From: an uncultured Actinomycetes bacterium
GTDB taxonomy: Bacteria; Actinomycetota; Thermoleophilia; Gaiellales; F1-60-MAGs149
Length of the DNA: 8,767 nt
NCBI GenBank assembly: GCA_903873565.1
Contig: CAIQOY010000054.1
Span: 1-8,767 of the forward strand
Reading direction: 5' to 3'
The notes beneath the pieces were generated by a model. That model was given only the letters and a program-made list of their open reading frames with translations. It was not told where the DNA came from and did no database searches. A program made the translations under genes and the position numbers. Below are positions 1-6,597 of the stretch, piece by piece (the stretch's first letter is position 1; each line of letters starts with the position of its first letter).

Positions 1-171
1 GGCCTGCTGGTGACGACCACCGCCGACGGGGTCGAGCGCGCCTTCCAGTTCTGGTGCTGGCGCCAGGTCAACATGGTCTTCTGCAACCGCACGCCCGCCG
101 CGGAGTCCTACCTCCTGCCGCAGGTCACCAACCAGCAGCTCGCGATCATCAAGCGCAACGTCCTGCGCTGA
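1..171 (+). CDS. C-terminal end of an unrecognised protein (5' truncated by window)
   Basis: Frame 1 is open from the first base and ends at TGA 169-171, giving the last 56 residues of a protein whose start lies outside the window. The fragment is rich in aromatic residues and has two cysteines (FWCWRQ and VFCNRT around residues 17-29). It ends in a polar segment (QVTNQQLAIIKRNVLR). The cysteine and tryptophan content would suit an exported or membrane-linked protein, but no family is recognisable. Third positions are strongly G/C, as in the clear genes nearby, which supports real coding. Only 39 bp separate it from the PKD lipoprotein gene, so they could be cotranscribed, though that gene has its own promoter-like hexamer. 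Function unknown. Confidence 0.7.
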   Translation, partial: GLLVTTTADGVERAFQFWCWRQVNMVFCNRTPAAESYLLPQVTNQQLAIIKRNVLR

Positions 172-198
172 GGCCCGGGTGGCCGCGCTGCCCGTGGC

Positions 199-204
199 TA
201 GGAT
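199..204 (+). promoter_or_regulatory. Candidate -10 element for a leaderless transcript of the lipoprotein gene
   Basis: TAGGAT matches the actinobacterial TANNNT -10 pattern. Six bases separate it from the GTG start at 211, so transcription would begin at or next to the start codon. No Shine-Dalgarno lies at a useful distance and no clear -35 is visible. Confidence 0.45.
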
Positions 205-210
205 GCCCGC

Positions 211-1992
211 GTGATCTCCCGCCTCCTGCGCCGCCCCGCGGTCCGCTTCGCCCTCCTCTGCATCGCCGCCGCGCCGCTGGCGGGCTGCGCCGGCATCCAG
301 GTGTCATGCGGCAGCGCCAGATCCACGGAGTCGGGGACGGTCGTGGTGACGGGGGCGCCGGCCTCGGCCGAGCGCGGCGCGACGATCCGCCTCGATCTGA
401 CGGGCACCAAGCTCGTCGGCGGCAACGAGGAGAAGGAGCGCTGCATCACCCGCATCGTCACCTCGTGGTCCGACGCGTGGGAGGCCAACCAGAGCTTCAC
501 CGTGCCGGCCGACAAGCGCTGCCTGCCGCTCGAGGGCTTCACGATCGACGTCACGGTGCCCACCCACAAGCAGCTCCTCAACCCCGGCGAGACGTCGCTG
601 CTCGGATCGCCGGGCAAGGGCGACCCCTACGTGGGCGGCACCCTCACCATCCAGGCCAACGGCTGGCGGGAGGAGGTCGAGTCGGCCGACGGGAGGATCA
701 CCTGGGTCGGCAGCCGGCTGATCGCCGTGAAGACCCTCACCATCACCGTGCCGCCGGCTGCGAACGCCGCGCCGACCGCGGACCTCTTCGCGCGGATGTC
801 GCCGATGCCGTCCGTCACCTACACCACCGGGGCCTACGGCGCCACGGCGGCGGCGATCGACGCCCGCCTGTCGACGGACCCGGAGGGCGGTGCCCTGACC
901 TACGCCTGGGACCTCGACGGCGACGGGGAGTATGACGACGCGGCCGACGGCGGCACGGGCGTGGCCGACCTGCCCGCCGGGGTGGCGATCGTGCCGGCGA
1001 CGCGGCGTCAGGTGACGGCCCCGGCCACGGGCACCGTCGAGGTCGGCGTGCGCGTCACGGACGCCGGCGGGCTGACCGCGGTCAAGCGCCTGACCGCGAC
1101 CGTCACCGACGACCTGCCCGCGATGCGCAAGGTCGCCGGGCTGAGCGCGACGACGGCCACCGTCGGCGCCAGCCTCACCCTCTCGTTCGACCCGTCGGGC
1201 ACCGACGTCGTCTGCATCGACCGCGACGGCTCGAACCCGGTGTCCGCGGTGGGTGCGTTCCTCGACATCGACACGGGGAATGCCTCGCCGGGCCGCACCT
1301 TCGCGCTGACCGCCGGGGCCGTGGGCCCGCATCGGGTCACCGTCGCGGTGTGGGTGCCCGGCACGAACGCCGGGTCGGCGTCCTGCGCCACCGCGAATGC
1401 GAGCGCCGTCCGGTACACGTGGTCCGACGTCTACACCTCCACGGCCCCCCGGCGCGCCACGGCGGTCTACCGGGCCCGCGTCAACCTCACGACCACGAAG
1501 GCCGTCCCGATCGCCTCGTCGGTCTCCGACCTCGGCCTCCTCACGGACGTGATCGGGCGCGGGCGGTACGCCCTGTCGGCCCCGGCCAAGGCGCGCGGCG
1601 TCGCCCGCCCCAAGGCGCTCGGGCTCTTCCGGCGCGGCGACTTCGTGGCCGCCGCGCCCGCCGTCGACTTCCTCGGCGCGGGCGCGAACGAGACGCCGAT
1701 CGCCACCTCGACGCTGCTCCTGCGCGGGACGGGCGGGGTGCTGGCCTGCGTGCGCGCCCAGTCGACCACGGCGGGGATCTCCTACTCGTTCCTCGGCGGC
1801 ACCGGTGCGGCCGGGCGGATCGTGGCCGAGGCCTTCGCCACCGCCGCCAAGGTGACGCCGCCTGCCAAGCCGTCGAAGACCGTCAAGCCGCAGCGGCGCC
1901 CCGTCCGCGGCAACGCGCAGATGGCGGCATCCACCGGCGCGCCGCGGGCGCTGCCCGCTGCCTGCAAGGCCCTGGTCCGGCACCTGCCGTAG
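211..1992 (+). CDS. Secreted lipoprotein with a PKD-like domain
   Basis: 593 residues. A type II signal peptide is visible: basic RLLRR at 4-8, a hydrophobic stretch, then lipobox L23-A24-G25-C26, so the mature protein should be lipid-anchored through Cys26 on the outer face of the membrane. Residues about 30-180 look beta-rich and match no family I know. Residues about 187-299 resemble a PKD (polycystic kidney disease) beta-sandwich: APTADLF opening, then YAWDLDGDGEYDD at 231-243 with an Asp-rich, calcium-like loop, and a closing VEVGVRVTDAGGLTAVKR strand. A second, weaker Ig-like stretch may cover 305-400. The tail (about 545-590) is basic and Pro/Lys-rich, possibly cell-wall binding. The GTG start is chosen because it places the signal peptide correctly and follows TAGGAT by six bases. 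PKD domains usually serve in protein or polysaccharide contacts; no catalytic domain is seen, so an adhesive or structural surface role is inferred. Confidence 0.85.
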   Translation: MISRLLRRPAVRFALLCIAAAPLAGCAGIQVSCGSARSTESGTVVVTGAPASAERGATIRLDLTGTKLVGGNEEKERCITRIVTSWSDAWEANQSFTVPADKRCLPLEGFTIDVTVPTHKQLLNPGETSLLGSPGKGDPYVGGTLTIQANGWREEVESADGRITWVGSRLIAVKTLTITVPPAANAAPTADLFARMSPMPSVTYTTGAYGATAAAIDARLSTDPEGGALTYAWDLDGDGEYDDAADGGTGVADLPAGVAIVPATRRQVTAPATGTVEVGVRVTDAGGLTAVKRLTATVTDDLPAMRKVAGLSATTATVGASLTLSFDPSGTDVVCIDRDGSNPVSAVGAFLDIDTGNASPGRTFALTAGAVGPHRVTVAVWVPGTNAGSASCATANASAVRYTWSDVYTSTAPRRATAVYRARVNLTTTKAVPIASSVSDLGLLTDVIGRGRYALSAPAKARGVARPKALGLFRRGDFVAAAPAVDFLGAGANETPIATSTLLLRGTGGVLACVRAQSTTAGISYSFLGGTGAAGRIVAEAFATAAKVTPPAKPSKTVKPQRRPVRGNAQMAASTGAPRALPAACKALVRHLP

Positions 1993-2006
1993 CCCCGGAA
2001 ACGGAA

Positions 2007-2039
2007 CCGCCCCCCGGCGCCGTGGCGTCCGGAGGGCGG
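2007..2039. terminator. GC-rich hairpin between convergent genes, candidate bidirectional terminator
   Basis: Arms CCGCCC(C)CCGG at 2007-2017 and CCGG(A)GGGCGG at 2029-2039 pair as 6 bp, one C/A mismatch, then 4 bp, around an 11-nt loop. It begins 14 bp after the lipoprotein stop and ends 36 bp past the stop of the minus-strand small gene. There is no U-tract on the plus strand; on the minus strand the hairpin is followed by a mildly T-rich TTCCGTTTCC. Confidence 0.45.
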
Positions 2040-2075
2040 GCCGATAACCGTCGGGGGTCGGGTGTGAATCGCCGT

Positions 2076-2288
2076 TCAGGCGCCCCAGACGTCCTGCTTC
2101 GCCTGATCGGCGCTCTCGACGAGGGCCTGCCCGTCTGCGGCGACGTCCTCGAGCGGGGTGCCCTGGGCGAGGTCCATGAGACCGGAGAGGTCGCCCTGGG
2201 CAAGGTCCTGGAGGCTGCCGGCCTGGTCCGCACCCACGTGCTCGGAGAGTCCCTGCAGTGCGCCGGTGATGCTGTCGAACAGTCCCAT
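2076..2288 (-). CDS. Small acidic, helical hypothetical protein (70 aa)
   Basis: The start ATG at 2288 gives a 70-residue protein beginning MGLFDSITGALQGLSEHVG and ending QDVWGA. The start is fixed by a strong Shine-Dalgarno (AGGGAG, minus strand 2301-2296) seven bases upstream; the frame is open further upstream, but that part is Arg/Pro-rich and looks noncoding. The protein is acidic, with no cysteine, signal peptide or membrane span. It is Ala/Gln/Leu/Asp-rich and probably helical, with a short internal repeat DLAQG at 28-32 and 39-43. The MGLFD opening recurs in several unrelated small bacterial protein groups (for example YidB/DUF937-like proteins and small actinobacterial antitoxin-like proteins), so it does not assign a family. 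It is transcribed convergently with the lipoprotein gene and divergently from the membrane protein at 2455. Function unknown. Confidence 0.75.
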   Translation of the reverse strand: MGLFDSITGALQGLSEHVGADQAGSLQDLAQGDLSGLMDLAQGTPLEDVAADGQALVESADQAKQDVWGA

Positions 2289-2295
2289 CGGTGGG

Positions 2296-2301
2296 CTCCC
2301 T
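2296..2301 (-). promoter_or_regulatory. Strong Shine-Dalgarno deciding the start of the 70-aa gene
   Basis: AGGGAG on the minus strand, seven bases before the ATG at 2288. It selects this ATG over upstream in-frame starts. A weak -10 candidate, CACGAT, lies at 2318-2323 (minus strand). Confidence 0.65.
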
Positions 2302-2323
2302 TCGTCGAGGTGACCGCATCGTG

Positions 2324-2342
2324 CCCGCCGCCGGTCGGCGGG
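2324..2342. repeat. 7-bp perfect inverted repeat in a divergent intergenic region
   Basis: CCCGCCG at 2324-2330 and CGGCGGG at 2336-2342 flank a 5-nt CCGGT centre. A second, shorter palindrome (CCGGAATCCGG) sits at 2349-2359. Both lie between the divergent starts at 2288 and 2455, so they could be operators or leader hairpins. At this base composition, chance GC palindromes are also common. Confidence 0.3.
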
Positions 2343-2440
2343 GTGTTGCCGGAATCCGGAAGGCGTGGCGGGGCATTCAGGGCGCAGCGGGGACAGTCCG
2401 CCCGCGCCGCTTCCTGCAGGCGGTCCCCGTGGAGGCCGCC

Positions 2441-2446
2441 TACCAT
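2441..2446 (+). promoter_or_regulatory. Candidate -10 element for the membrane protein gene
   Basis: TACCAT, matching TANNNT, ends eight bases before the ATG at 2455. No Shine-Dalgarno is visible between them, which fits a leaderless or nearly leaderless transcript. Confidence 0.45.
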
Positions 2447-2454
2447 CGAACCGC

Positions 2455-3555
2455 ATGGGTGAGGCGGCCGACAGCGGGCTGGGCTTCGCGGCGCTCTTCG
2501 GCGCCGTGCTGCTCGTGCGCTTCCTCCTGCCGCTCGCGATCCTGCGCTACCCGCTGCCCGGCGTGCTGGCCTGCCTCGTCGTCGACGCCGCCGACCAGAC
2601 GGTCTTCCAGTGGTTCGGCTACGACCCGCCGTTCTACCAGGGCTACGACAAGGCCATGGACGTCTACTACCTCGCGATCGCGTACGTCTCGATCCTGCGC
2701 AACTGGGCGGCTCCCGCTGCGGCCGGCGTGGCGCGGGTCCTCTTCTACTGGCGCCAGCTCGGCGTCGCCCTCTTCGAGCAGTACGGGCTGTCGTGGCTGC
2801 TCCTCGTCTTCCCGAACACGTTCGAGTACTTCTTCATCGCCGCGGAGGGCGCCCGGGGTCGCTGGGACCTGCGCCGCATCCGGCTGCGCACGTGGGTGCT
2901 CCTCGCGGCGGGTATCTGGGTCTTCGTGAAGCTGCCGCAGGAGTGGTGGATCCACATCGCCAAGCTCGACTTCACCGAGGCCGTCGCGGCCCATCCGTGG
3001 TTCGGGGTGGCGGTCCTCGCCGGCGTCCTCGTGCTGGCGGCGATCTCCCTGCTCGTGGTGCGCCCGCGCCTCGCCCCGGCCGACCATGCGTTCCAGCTGC
3101 GCGCGCCGGACCTGCCGGCGGGGATGGCGACCGCCGAGGACCGCCGGCTGTGGCTCGTCGAGCACGGCCGCGTGCGCTCCTGGCCGACGGTCGACAAGGC
3201 GGTCCTCGTGGGCCTGCTCGGTGTGATCTTCGCGTCGGTCCTGCCGGCCTTCGATCCCCGCAACGACGAGCTCCTGTTCTGGGCGCTCCTCGTCGTGGTC
3301 GTCAATGCGGCCTTCGCGCTGCGCCAGGTGCGGCGCGGGCGGATCAACGCCACCATCCCGGGCGCGGTCGCCACGCGGCTGGTGGTCAACGTGCCGCTCG
3401 CGGTCGCGGCGAGCGTCCTCGAGGTCGGCGGGCGCACGATTCCCGATGCCGTCTTCCTCGCGGTGCTCTTCTCCTTCGTGATCGCGCTCTACGACGTCTA
3501 CCGGCCGGTCTACGAGTGGCGCACGCAGGGTCCGGAGGCCACGCACCTGCCGTAG
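2455..3555 (+). CDS. Unrecognised multipass membrane protein (366 aa)
   Basis: ATG at 2455 gives MGEAADSGLGFAALFGAVLL, with the first membrane span close to the N-terminus. The frame is open further upstream to 2365, but that stretch is basic and lies in the promoter region. Hydrophobic segments are seen at about 11-30, 34-44, 68-84, 112-130, 146-160, 182-202, 247-264, 272-289, 306-322 and 330-346, so roughly eight to ten spans. Polar residues sit in or beside spans in distinctive motifs: VVDAADQTVFQWFGY (42-56), YDKAMDVYYLAIAY (64-77), FPNTFEYFF (119-127) and KLPQEWWIH (159-167). A soluble stretch of about 45 residues (203-247) divides two halves. I do not recognise the family. Buried Asp/Glu residues would suit a transporter or membrane enzyme, but that is speculation. 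Its TAG stop is embedded in the promoter-like hexamer of the next gene. Confidence 0.85.
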   Translation: MGEAADSGLGFAALFGAVLLVRFLLPLAILRYPLPGVLACLVVDAADQTVFQWFGYDPPFYQGYDKAMDVYYLAIAYVSILRNWAAPAAAGVARVLFYWRQLGVALFEQYGLSWLLLVFPNTFEYFFIAAEGARGRWDLRRIRLRTWVLLAAGIWVFVKLPQEWWIHIAKLDFTEAVAAHPWFGVAVLAGVLVLAAISLLVVRPRLAPADHAFQLRAPDLPAGMATAEDRRLWLVEHGRVRSWPTVDKAVLVGLLGVIFASVLPAFDPRNDELLFWALLVVVVNAAFALRQVRRGRINATIPGAVATRLVVNVPLAVAASVLEVGGRTIPDAVFLAVLFSFVIALYDVYRPVYEWRTQGPEATHLP

Positions 3556-3558
3556 AAT
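3553..3558 (+). promoter_or_regulatory. Candidate -10 element for pncA, overlapping the upstream stop codon
   Basis: TAGAAT fits TANNNT, and its first three bases are the stop codon of the membrane protein gene. Transcription from here would begin near 3565 and leave a leader of about 20 nt that still contains the Shine-Dalgarno at 3573-3578. Confidence 0.4.
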
Positions 3559-3572
3559 CGGTTACCCGAGCC

Positions 3573-3578
3573 GGGAGG
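3573..3578 (+). promoter_or_regulatory. Shine-Dalgarno for the pncA GTG start
   Basis: GGGAGG lies six bases before GTG 3585. It decides that start, which is also the one placing the catalytic Asp at residue 9, as expected for the family. Confidence 0.7.
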
Positions 3579-3584
3579 CGCGTC

Positions 3585-4190
3585 GTGGCCACCGCGATCA
3601 TCGTCGTCGACGTCCAGAACGACTTCACGGAGGGCGGCAGCCTGGGCGTGGCGGGCGGCACGGCCGTGGCCGCCGAGGTCACGGCCTTCCTGCAGGCGCA
3701 CCGCGATCGCTTCGGCCTTGTCGTCGCCTCGCGCGACTGGCACCTGCCCGACTCGTCGAACGGCGGGCACTTCCCGCCCGCCGGCGTGGAGCCCGACTAC
3801 CGCGAGACCTGGCCCCTGCACTGCCTGCAGGGCACGTCGGGCGCCGACTACCACCCCGAGCTCGACACCGCCCTGATCGACGTCGGGATCCTCAAGGGGG
3901 TCGGCGAGCCCGCCTACTCCGCGTTCGAGGGGGCCACGCACGACGGCATGGCGCTGGACGACGTCCTCGCCGCCCACGCGATCGACGCGCTCGCGGTGTG
4001 CGGCATCGCGACCGACTACTGCGTCCTGCAGACCGTGCTCGACGCCCGCGCGCGCTCCCTGCCGACCGTGGTGCTGGAGGATCTGATGGCGGGCGTCGCG
4101 CCCGACACGTCCGCCGCTGCGATCGAGCGCTCGCGCGCGGCGGGAGCGATCGTCGCGCCGAGCGCGGCGTGGCTCGCGGGCGCCGGCTGA
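3585..4190 (+). CDS. pncA: Nicotinamidase
   Basis: 201 residues, normal for the family. It should hydrolyse nicotinamide to nicotinate and ammonia in the cytoplasm, feeding the Preiss-Handler route of NAD salvage. It has the isochorismatase-like fold with the triad Asp9 (VVDVQNDF), Lys104 (ILKGVG) and Cys146 (GIATDYCVLQT). Metal ligands Asp51 and His53 (SRDWH), His62 (GGHF) and His79 (WPLHC) match the four ligands of Mycobacterium tuberculosis PncA as I recall them. Further family marks are EGGSLGVAGG (16-25), TSGADYHPELD (84-94), YSAFEG (111-116) and GVAPDTSAAA (170-179). The GTG start is supported by GGGAGG six bases upstream. The gene follows the membrane protein by 29 bp, so read-through is possible alongside its own promoter. 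No other NAD-salvage gene is in the window. It is distinguished from isochorismatase by the full set of metal ligands. Confidence 0.95.
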   Translation: MATAIIVVDVQNDFTEGGSLGVAGGTAVAAEVTAFLQAHRDRFGLVVASRDWHLPDSSNGGHFPPAGVEPDYRETWPLHCLQGTSGADYHPELDTALIDVGILKGVGEPAYSAFEGATHDGMALDDVLAAHAIDALAVCGIATDYCVLQTVLDARARSLPTVVLEDLMAGVAPDTSAAAIERSRAAGAIVAPSAAWLAGAG

Positions 4191-4218
4191 CACGGCTCCG
4201 CCGGCCCGCCCCGGCGCC
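4179..4218. terminator. Inverted repeat between convergent pncA and nitroreductase genes
   Basis: GGCGCCGG (4179-4186) and CCGGCGCC (4211-4218) are perfect complements that bracket the 29-bp gap between the two stops. A small inner stem, CGGC-TCC-GCCG, sits at 4193-4203. No U-tract occurs on either strand, and the outer loop is long. It may act as a bidirectional terminator, or be a chance GC palindrome. Confidence 0.3.
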
Positions 4219-4219
4219 G

Positions 4220-4852
4220 CTACCAGGCGTCCCAGTGGATCCGCGCGTCGATGTCGTCGCGCGGCGCCGGCCGGAACGACTCGCCCGTGTAGTAGCCGGT
4301 GGTCAGGAGGCAGCTCTGGGTGACGTCGTCGTAGGAGATGCCGAGGATCTCGGCGACCTCGCGCTCGTAGGTCAGGTGCAGGGTCGTCCAGCAGGTGCCG
4401 AGCCCGCGGGCGCGGGCCGCCAGGCAGAACGACCAGCCGGCCTGCACGATCGAGCCCCAGCCCGCGGCCTGCCCCTCGGGCGGGCGCCGGTCGAGGCGGC
4501 CGTGGACGCAGGGGATCACCATCGCCGGCACCTCGTGGAAGCGGTCCGCGAGGTAGCGCGCGGACGAGGCCATGCGCTCGGTCTGCGGGTCGAGCGCGCC
4601 GCCCGCCGCCGCGACGCGGTCGGCGGCGTAGGCGTCGTAGGACTTCAGGTACCACTCGGCGATCGCCGCCTTGCGCGCGGGGTCGGTGACCACGACGAAC
4701 TCCCACGGCTGCGAGTTGGACGCGGTCGGCGCCTGCATCGCGACGGCGACGCACTCGCGGAGGACCTCATGCGGGACGGGTCGCTCGAAGTCGAGGCGCT
4801 TGCGCACCGCGCGGGTGGTGGTGAGGAGCTCGTCGGGGGTGAGGTTCGGCAT
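4220..4852 (-). CDS. FMN-dependent nitroreductase family protein
   Basis: 210 residues, the usual size. The family consists of homodimeric cytoplasmic flavoenzymes that reduce nitroaromatics, quinones or enones with NAD(P)H. FMN-binding marks are TTTRAVRKRLDF (11-22, Arg cluster for the phosphate), QAPTASNSQPWEFVVV (40-55) and RGLGTCWTTLHL (149-160, the GLGTxW region). The C-terminus IHWDAW (205-210) resembles the HWNGW ending of mycobacterial nitroreductases that I recall, including the group containing NfnB of M. smegmatis, so this is likely that actinobacterial subgroup. The substrate cannot be read from sequence. The ATG at 4852 is preferred because MPNLTPDELL precedes the FMN motif at the expected distance and TAGCCT lies seven bases upstream. 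It lies 47 bp downstream of the lipase gene on the same strand and converges on pncA. Confidence 0.93.
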   Translation of the reverse strand: MPNLTPDELLTTTRAVRKRLDFERPVPHEVLRECVAVAMQAPTASNSQPWEFVVVTDPARKAAIAEWYLKSYDAYAADRVAAAGGALDPQTERMASSARYLADRFHEVPAMVIPCVHGRLDRRPPEGQAAGWGSIVQAGWSFCLAARARGLGTCWTTLHLTYEREVAEILGISYDDVTQSCLLTTGYYTGESFRPAPRDDIDARIHWDAW

Positions 4853-4859
4853 GGCGCCT

Positions 4860-4865
4860 AGGCTA
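4860..4865 (-). promoter_or_regulatory. Candidate -10 element for a leaderless nitroreductase transcript
   Basis: TAGCCT on the minus strand ends seven bases before the ATG at 4852, with no Shine-Dalgarno between. It gives the gene a start of transcription separate from the lipase gene 47 bp upstream. Confidence 0.5.
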
Positions 4866-4899
4866 GCGGACCGCGGAGCCCGCTTCCGGCTGGCGCGGG

Positions 4900-6510
4900 C
4901 TAGGTCGTCGCGTCCGCGTCGACGCTGCAGCGCGGCCCGAGGGACCCCGTCATCGCGCCCTGCACGAAGCGGTCGAGCGGCGACCCCCGGTAGCCGCTCC
5001 CGCTCGGGTTCGTGGCGGCGGCCCCCGGCACGGCGAGGTGGCCGACCCCGGGGAAGTAGTCGATCTCCAGGTAGTCGACGCCGTCGCAGTAGTCGCCCCG
5101 GATCGACTGGGCGTACTGGGCGGTCAGGCAGTTCGCGCCCTGCACCGGGCCCGCGCCGTCGACGCACCAGATGATGCGGTCGTCCCGGCCCTGCGCGATG
5201 TAGAGCGGGACCGTCACGCCCGCGTTGTCGCGCGGCAGCTTGGGGTACGGGTTGACGCCGTTGGGGCCCGGCATGTTGAACTGCAGCCACCGGCACCACT
5301 CGGCGAACGCCGCGGGCTGCGCCTCCGGGGCGGCGCAGGTCGCGTCGATCCCGCCCTTCCAGAGGCCGCCCTCGGTGCGGCCGGCGAAGGGCGGCGCGAA
5401 GAGGCGCTTGCGGTAGGGGTCGAGGTACCCGCCCGCCTTGCCGGCGATCTCGAGGATCCCGGTGCCCTTCAGGCAGCAGCGCGCGATGTCGGGGGCGGTG
5501 GCGGCGCCGTCGGCCGACAGCACGGCCCGGTAGTCGACGCTCGGGGTGGGGCCGACGGGGAACTCCCCGGCGGTGGCGTTCGTGAGCTGGCTCCAGCTGA
5601 CCGTGACGAAGCTGAACAGGGCGACGCCGATCGGGAACGGCACGCCGAGCCCGGGCGCCATGTTGTACATGTCGCGGTCGCCCAGGTGCCTGCCCATGTA
5701 CTCCGCGGGCTGGCCCGGCGAGGTGGTGAACTGGCTGGCGGGGGCTTCGGCGGCGACGCCGACGAGGTTCAGCGTGCGGTCGCCCCGCGCCGCGAGGTAG
5801 GGTCGCGCGAGCTGGCCGGCCCAGAGCGCCGTGTGGCCGCCCTGCGAGTGGCCCCAGGTCAGGAGCGGCAGACCGGCGTCGGCGGCGATCGGGCTCAGGC
5901 CGAAGGCCGCGGGGTTGCCGGTCAGGGTGCGGGCCGAGTCGATCGCGGCGACGCCCGCGAGCACCCCCAGCACGTACGACTGGAGGGCGTCGTCCAGCAC
6001 CCCGGCCGACGGGTAGTCGGTGGCCACGACCGCGTAGCCGTCCCGGAGCATCCCGTAGAGCGCGCCGTCCGACTGCGGGCCCTTCTTCGTCGGGGACCCG
6101 ATGCCGCCCGGCATGGGCCCCACGAACCCGGCCGGGTCCTGCGAGGGCTGGCACTTCTCCATCAGCCCGATCGTCCCGTGCGACCAGGCGATCACGCCCC
6201 TGACGCTGGTCGCCCCGGTGGGCAGGGCGACGAGGCCGCACGACGCCGTGACGCTCCCGGCCTGGCCGGTCGTCGCGTAGGCCACCCGGTAGAGGCGGCC
6301 GACGCCCGCGGCGAGCCCGGACTGGGCCGTCACGTCCTGCGGCGGGGCTAGCAGGTCGCCGGGGCGCTTTCCGGCCACGGACAGGTCCGGGTCGGGGCAG
6401 ACGCTCGCGGGCACGGGCTTCGCCGCCGCGGTTCCCGCGTCGGCGAGGGCGGCGGACGGGACGAGCCCGAGGACGGCGGCGAGGGCGATGAGCGCGGCGA
6501 GCGGTCGCAT
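4900..6510 (-). CDS. Secreted alpha/beta-hydrolase, LIP-type lipase/esterase
   Basis: 536 residues. ATG 6510 begins a clear Sec signal peptide (MRPLAALIALAAVLGLVPSA, likely cut after Ala23 in ALADA); the longer open frame upstream would bury this signal. The mature protein carries an alpha/beta-hydrolase triad: Ser222 in the elbow TWGHSQGGHTALW (218-230), Asp443 or Asp444 in IAQGRDDRIIW (438-448), and His491 in PGVGHLAVPG (487-496). SHGTIG (110-115) fits the oxyanion region. Length and the order of these motifs match the secretory lipase (LIP, PF03583-like) group, whose members cleave acylglycerols or other esters outside the cell. Eleven cysteines in the precursor (for example 38, 91, 120, 345, 346, 392, 406, 449, 461, 475, 528) suggest several disulfides, consistent with export. 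A weak GGAG lies eight bases before the start, and an extended -10-like TGGTACAAC is found about 50 bp upstream. The substrate is not determinable; it could be an esterase or peptidase-like hydrolase. Confidence 0.88.
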   Translation of the reverse strand: MRPLAALIALAAVLGLVPSAALADAGTAAAKPVPASVCPDPDLSVAGKRPGDLLAPPQDVTAQSGLAAGVGRLYRVAYATTGQAGSVTASCGLVALPTGATSVRGVIAWSHGTIGLMEKCQPSQDPAGFVGPMPGGIGSPTKKGPQSDGALYGMLRDGYAVVATDYPSAGVLDDALQSYVLGVLAGVAAIDSARTLTGNPAAFGLSPIAADAGLPLLTWGHSQGGHTALWAGQLARPYLAARGDRTLNLVGVAAEAPASQFTTSPGQPAEYMGRHLGDRDMYNMAPGLGVPFPIGVALFSFVTVSWSQLTNATAGEFPVGPTPSVDYRAVLSADGAATAPDIARCCLKGTGILEIAGKAGGYLDPYRKRLFAPPFAGRTEGGLWKGGIDATCAAPEAQPAAFAEWCRWLQFNMPGPNGVNPYPKLPRDNAGVTVPLYIAQGRDDRIIWCVDGAGPVQGANCLTAQYAQSIRGDYCDGVDYLEIDYFPGVGHLAVPGAAATNPSGSGYRGSPLDRFVQGAMTGSLGPRCSVDADATT

Positions 6511-6561
6511 CGGCGGGGCTCCGGTCGGGTCGGGGGAGGGGGCCGTGGCGCGGCTGGGGCA

Positions 6562-6570
6562 GTTGTACCA
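6562..6570 (-). promoter_or_regulatory. Candidate extended -10 (TGGTACAAC) for the lipase gene
   Basis: On the minus strand, TGG precedes TACAAC about 50 bp before the ATG at 6510. This is an AT-richer island in an otherwise GC-rich stretch between the channel and lipase genes. It would leave a leader of about 45 nt containing the weak GGAG at 6519-6522. Confidence 0.3.
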
Positions 6571-6597
6571 GACGCGTGCCGGCCCGTTCCCCCGGCG

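Noticed and set aside
2076..2288. Calling the small protein an antitoxin or a DUF937/YidB member
   Set aside because: Only the MGLFD opening is shared. The rest does not match either group well, and no toxin gene lies next to it.
304..2376. Long open reading frame on the minus strand (about 690 codons) opposite the lipoprotein gene
   Set aside because: It is Arg/Gly/Pro/Ala-rich with no domain or signal and is antisense to a gene with a lipobox and PKD motif. High GC content makes stop codons rare in such shadow frames.
2365..2454. Longer N-terminus for the multipass membrane protein
   Set aside because: The extra 30 residues are Pro/Gly/Arg-rich and overlap the TACCAT element. ATG 2455 puts the first membrane span near the start.
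4856..6241. Upstream extension of the nitroreductase frame on the minus strand
   Set aside because: It reads through the lipase gene in another frame as low-complexity Arg/Pro/Gly sequence. The nitroreductase has a clear start at 4852 with a promoter hexamer.
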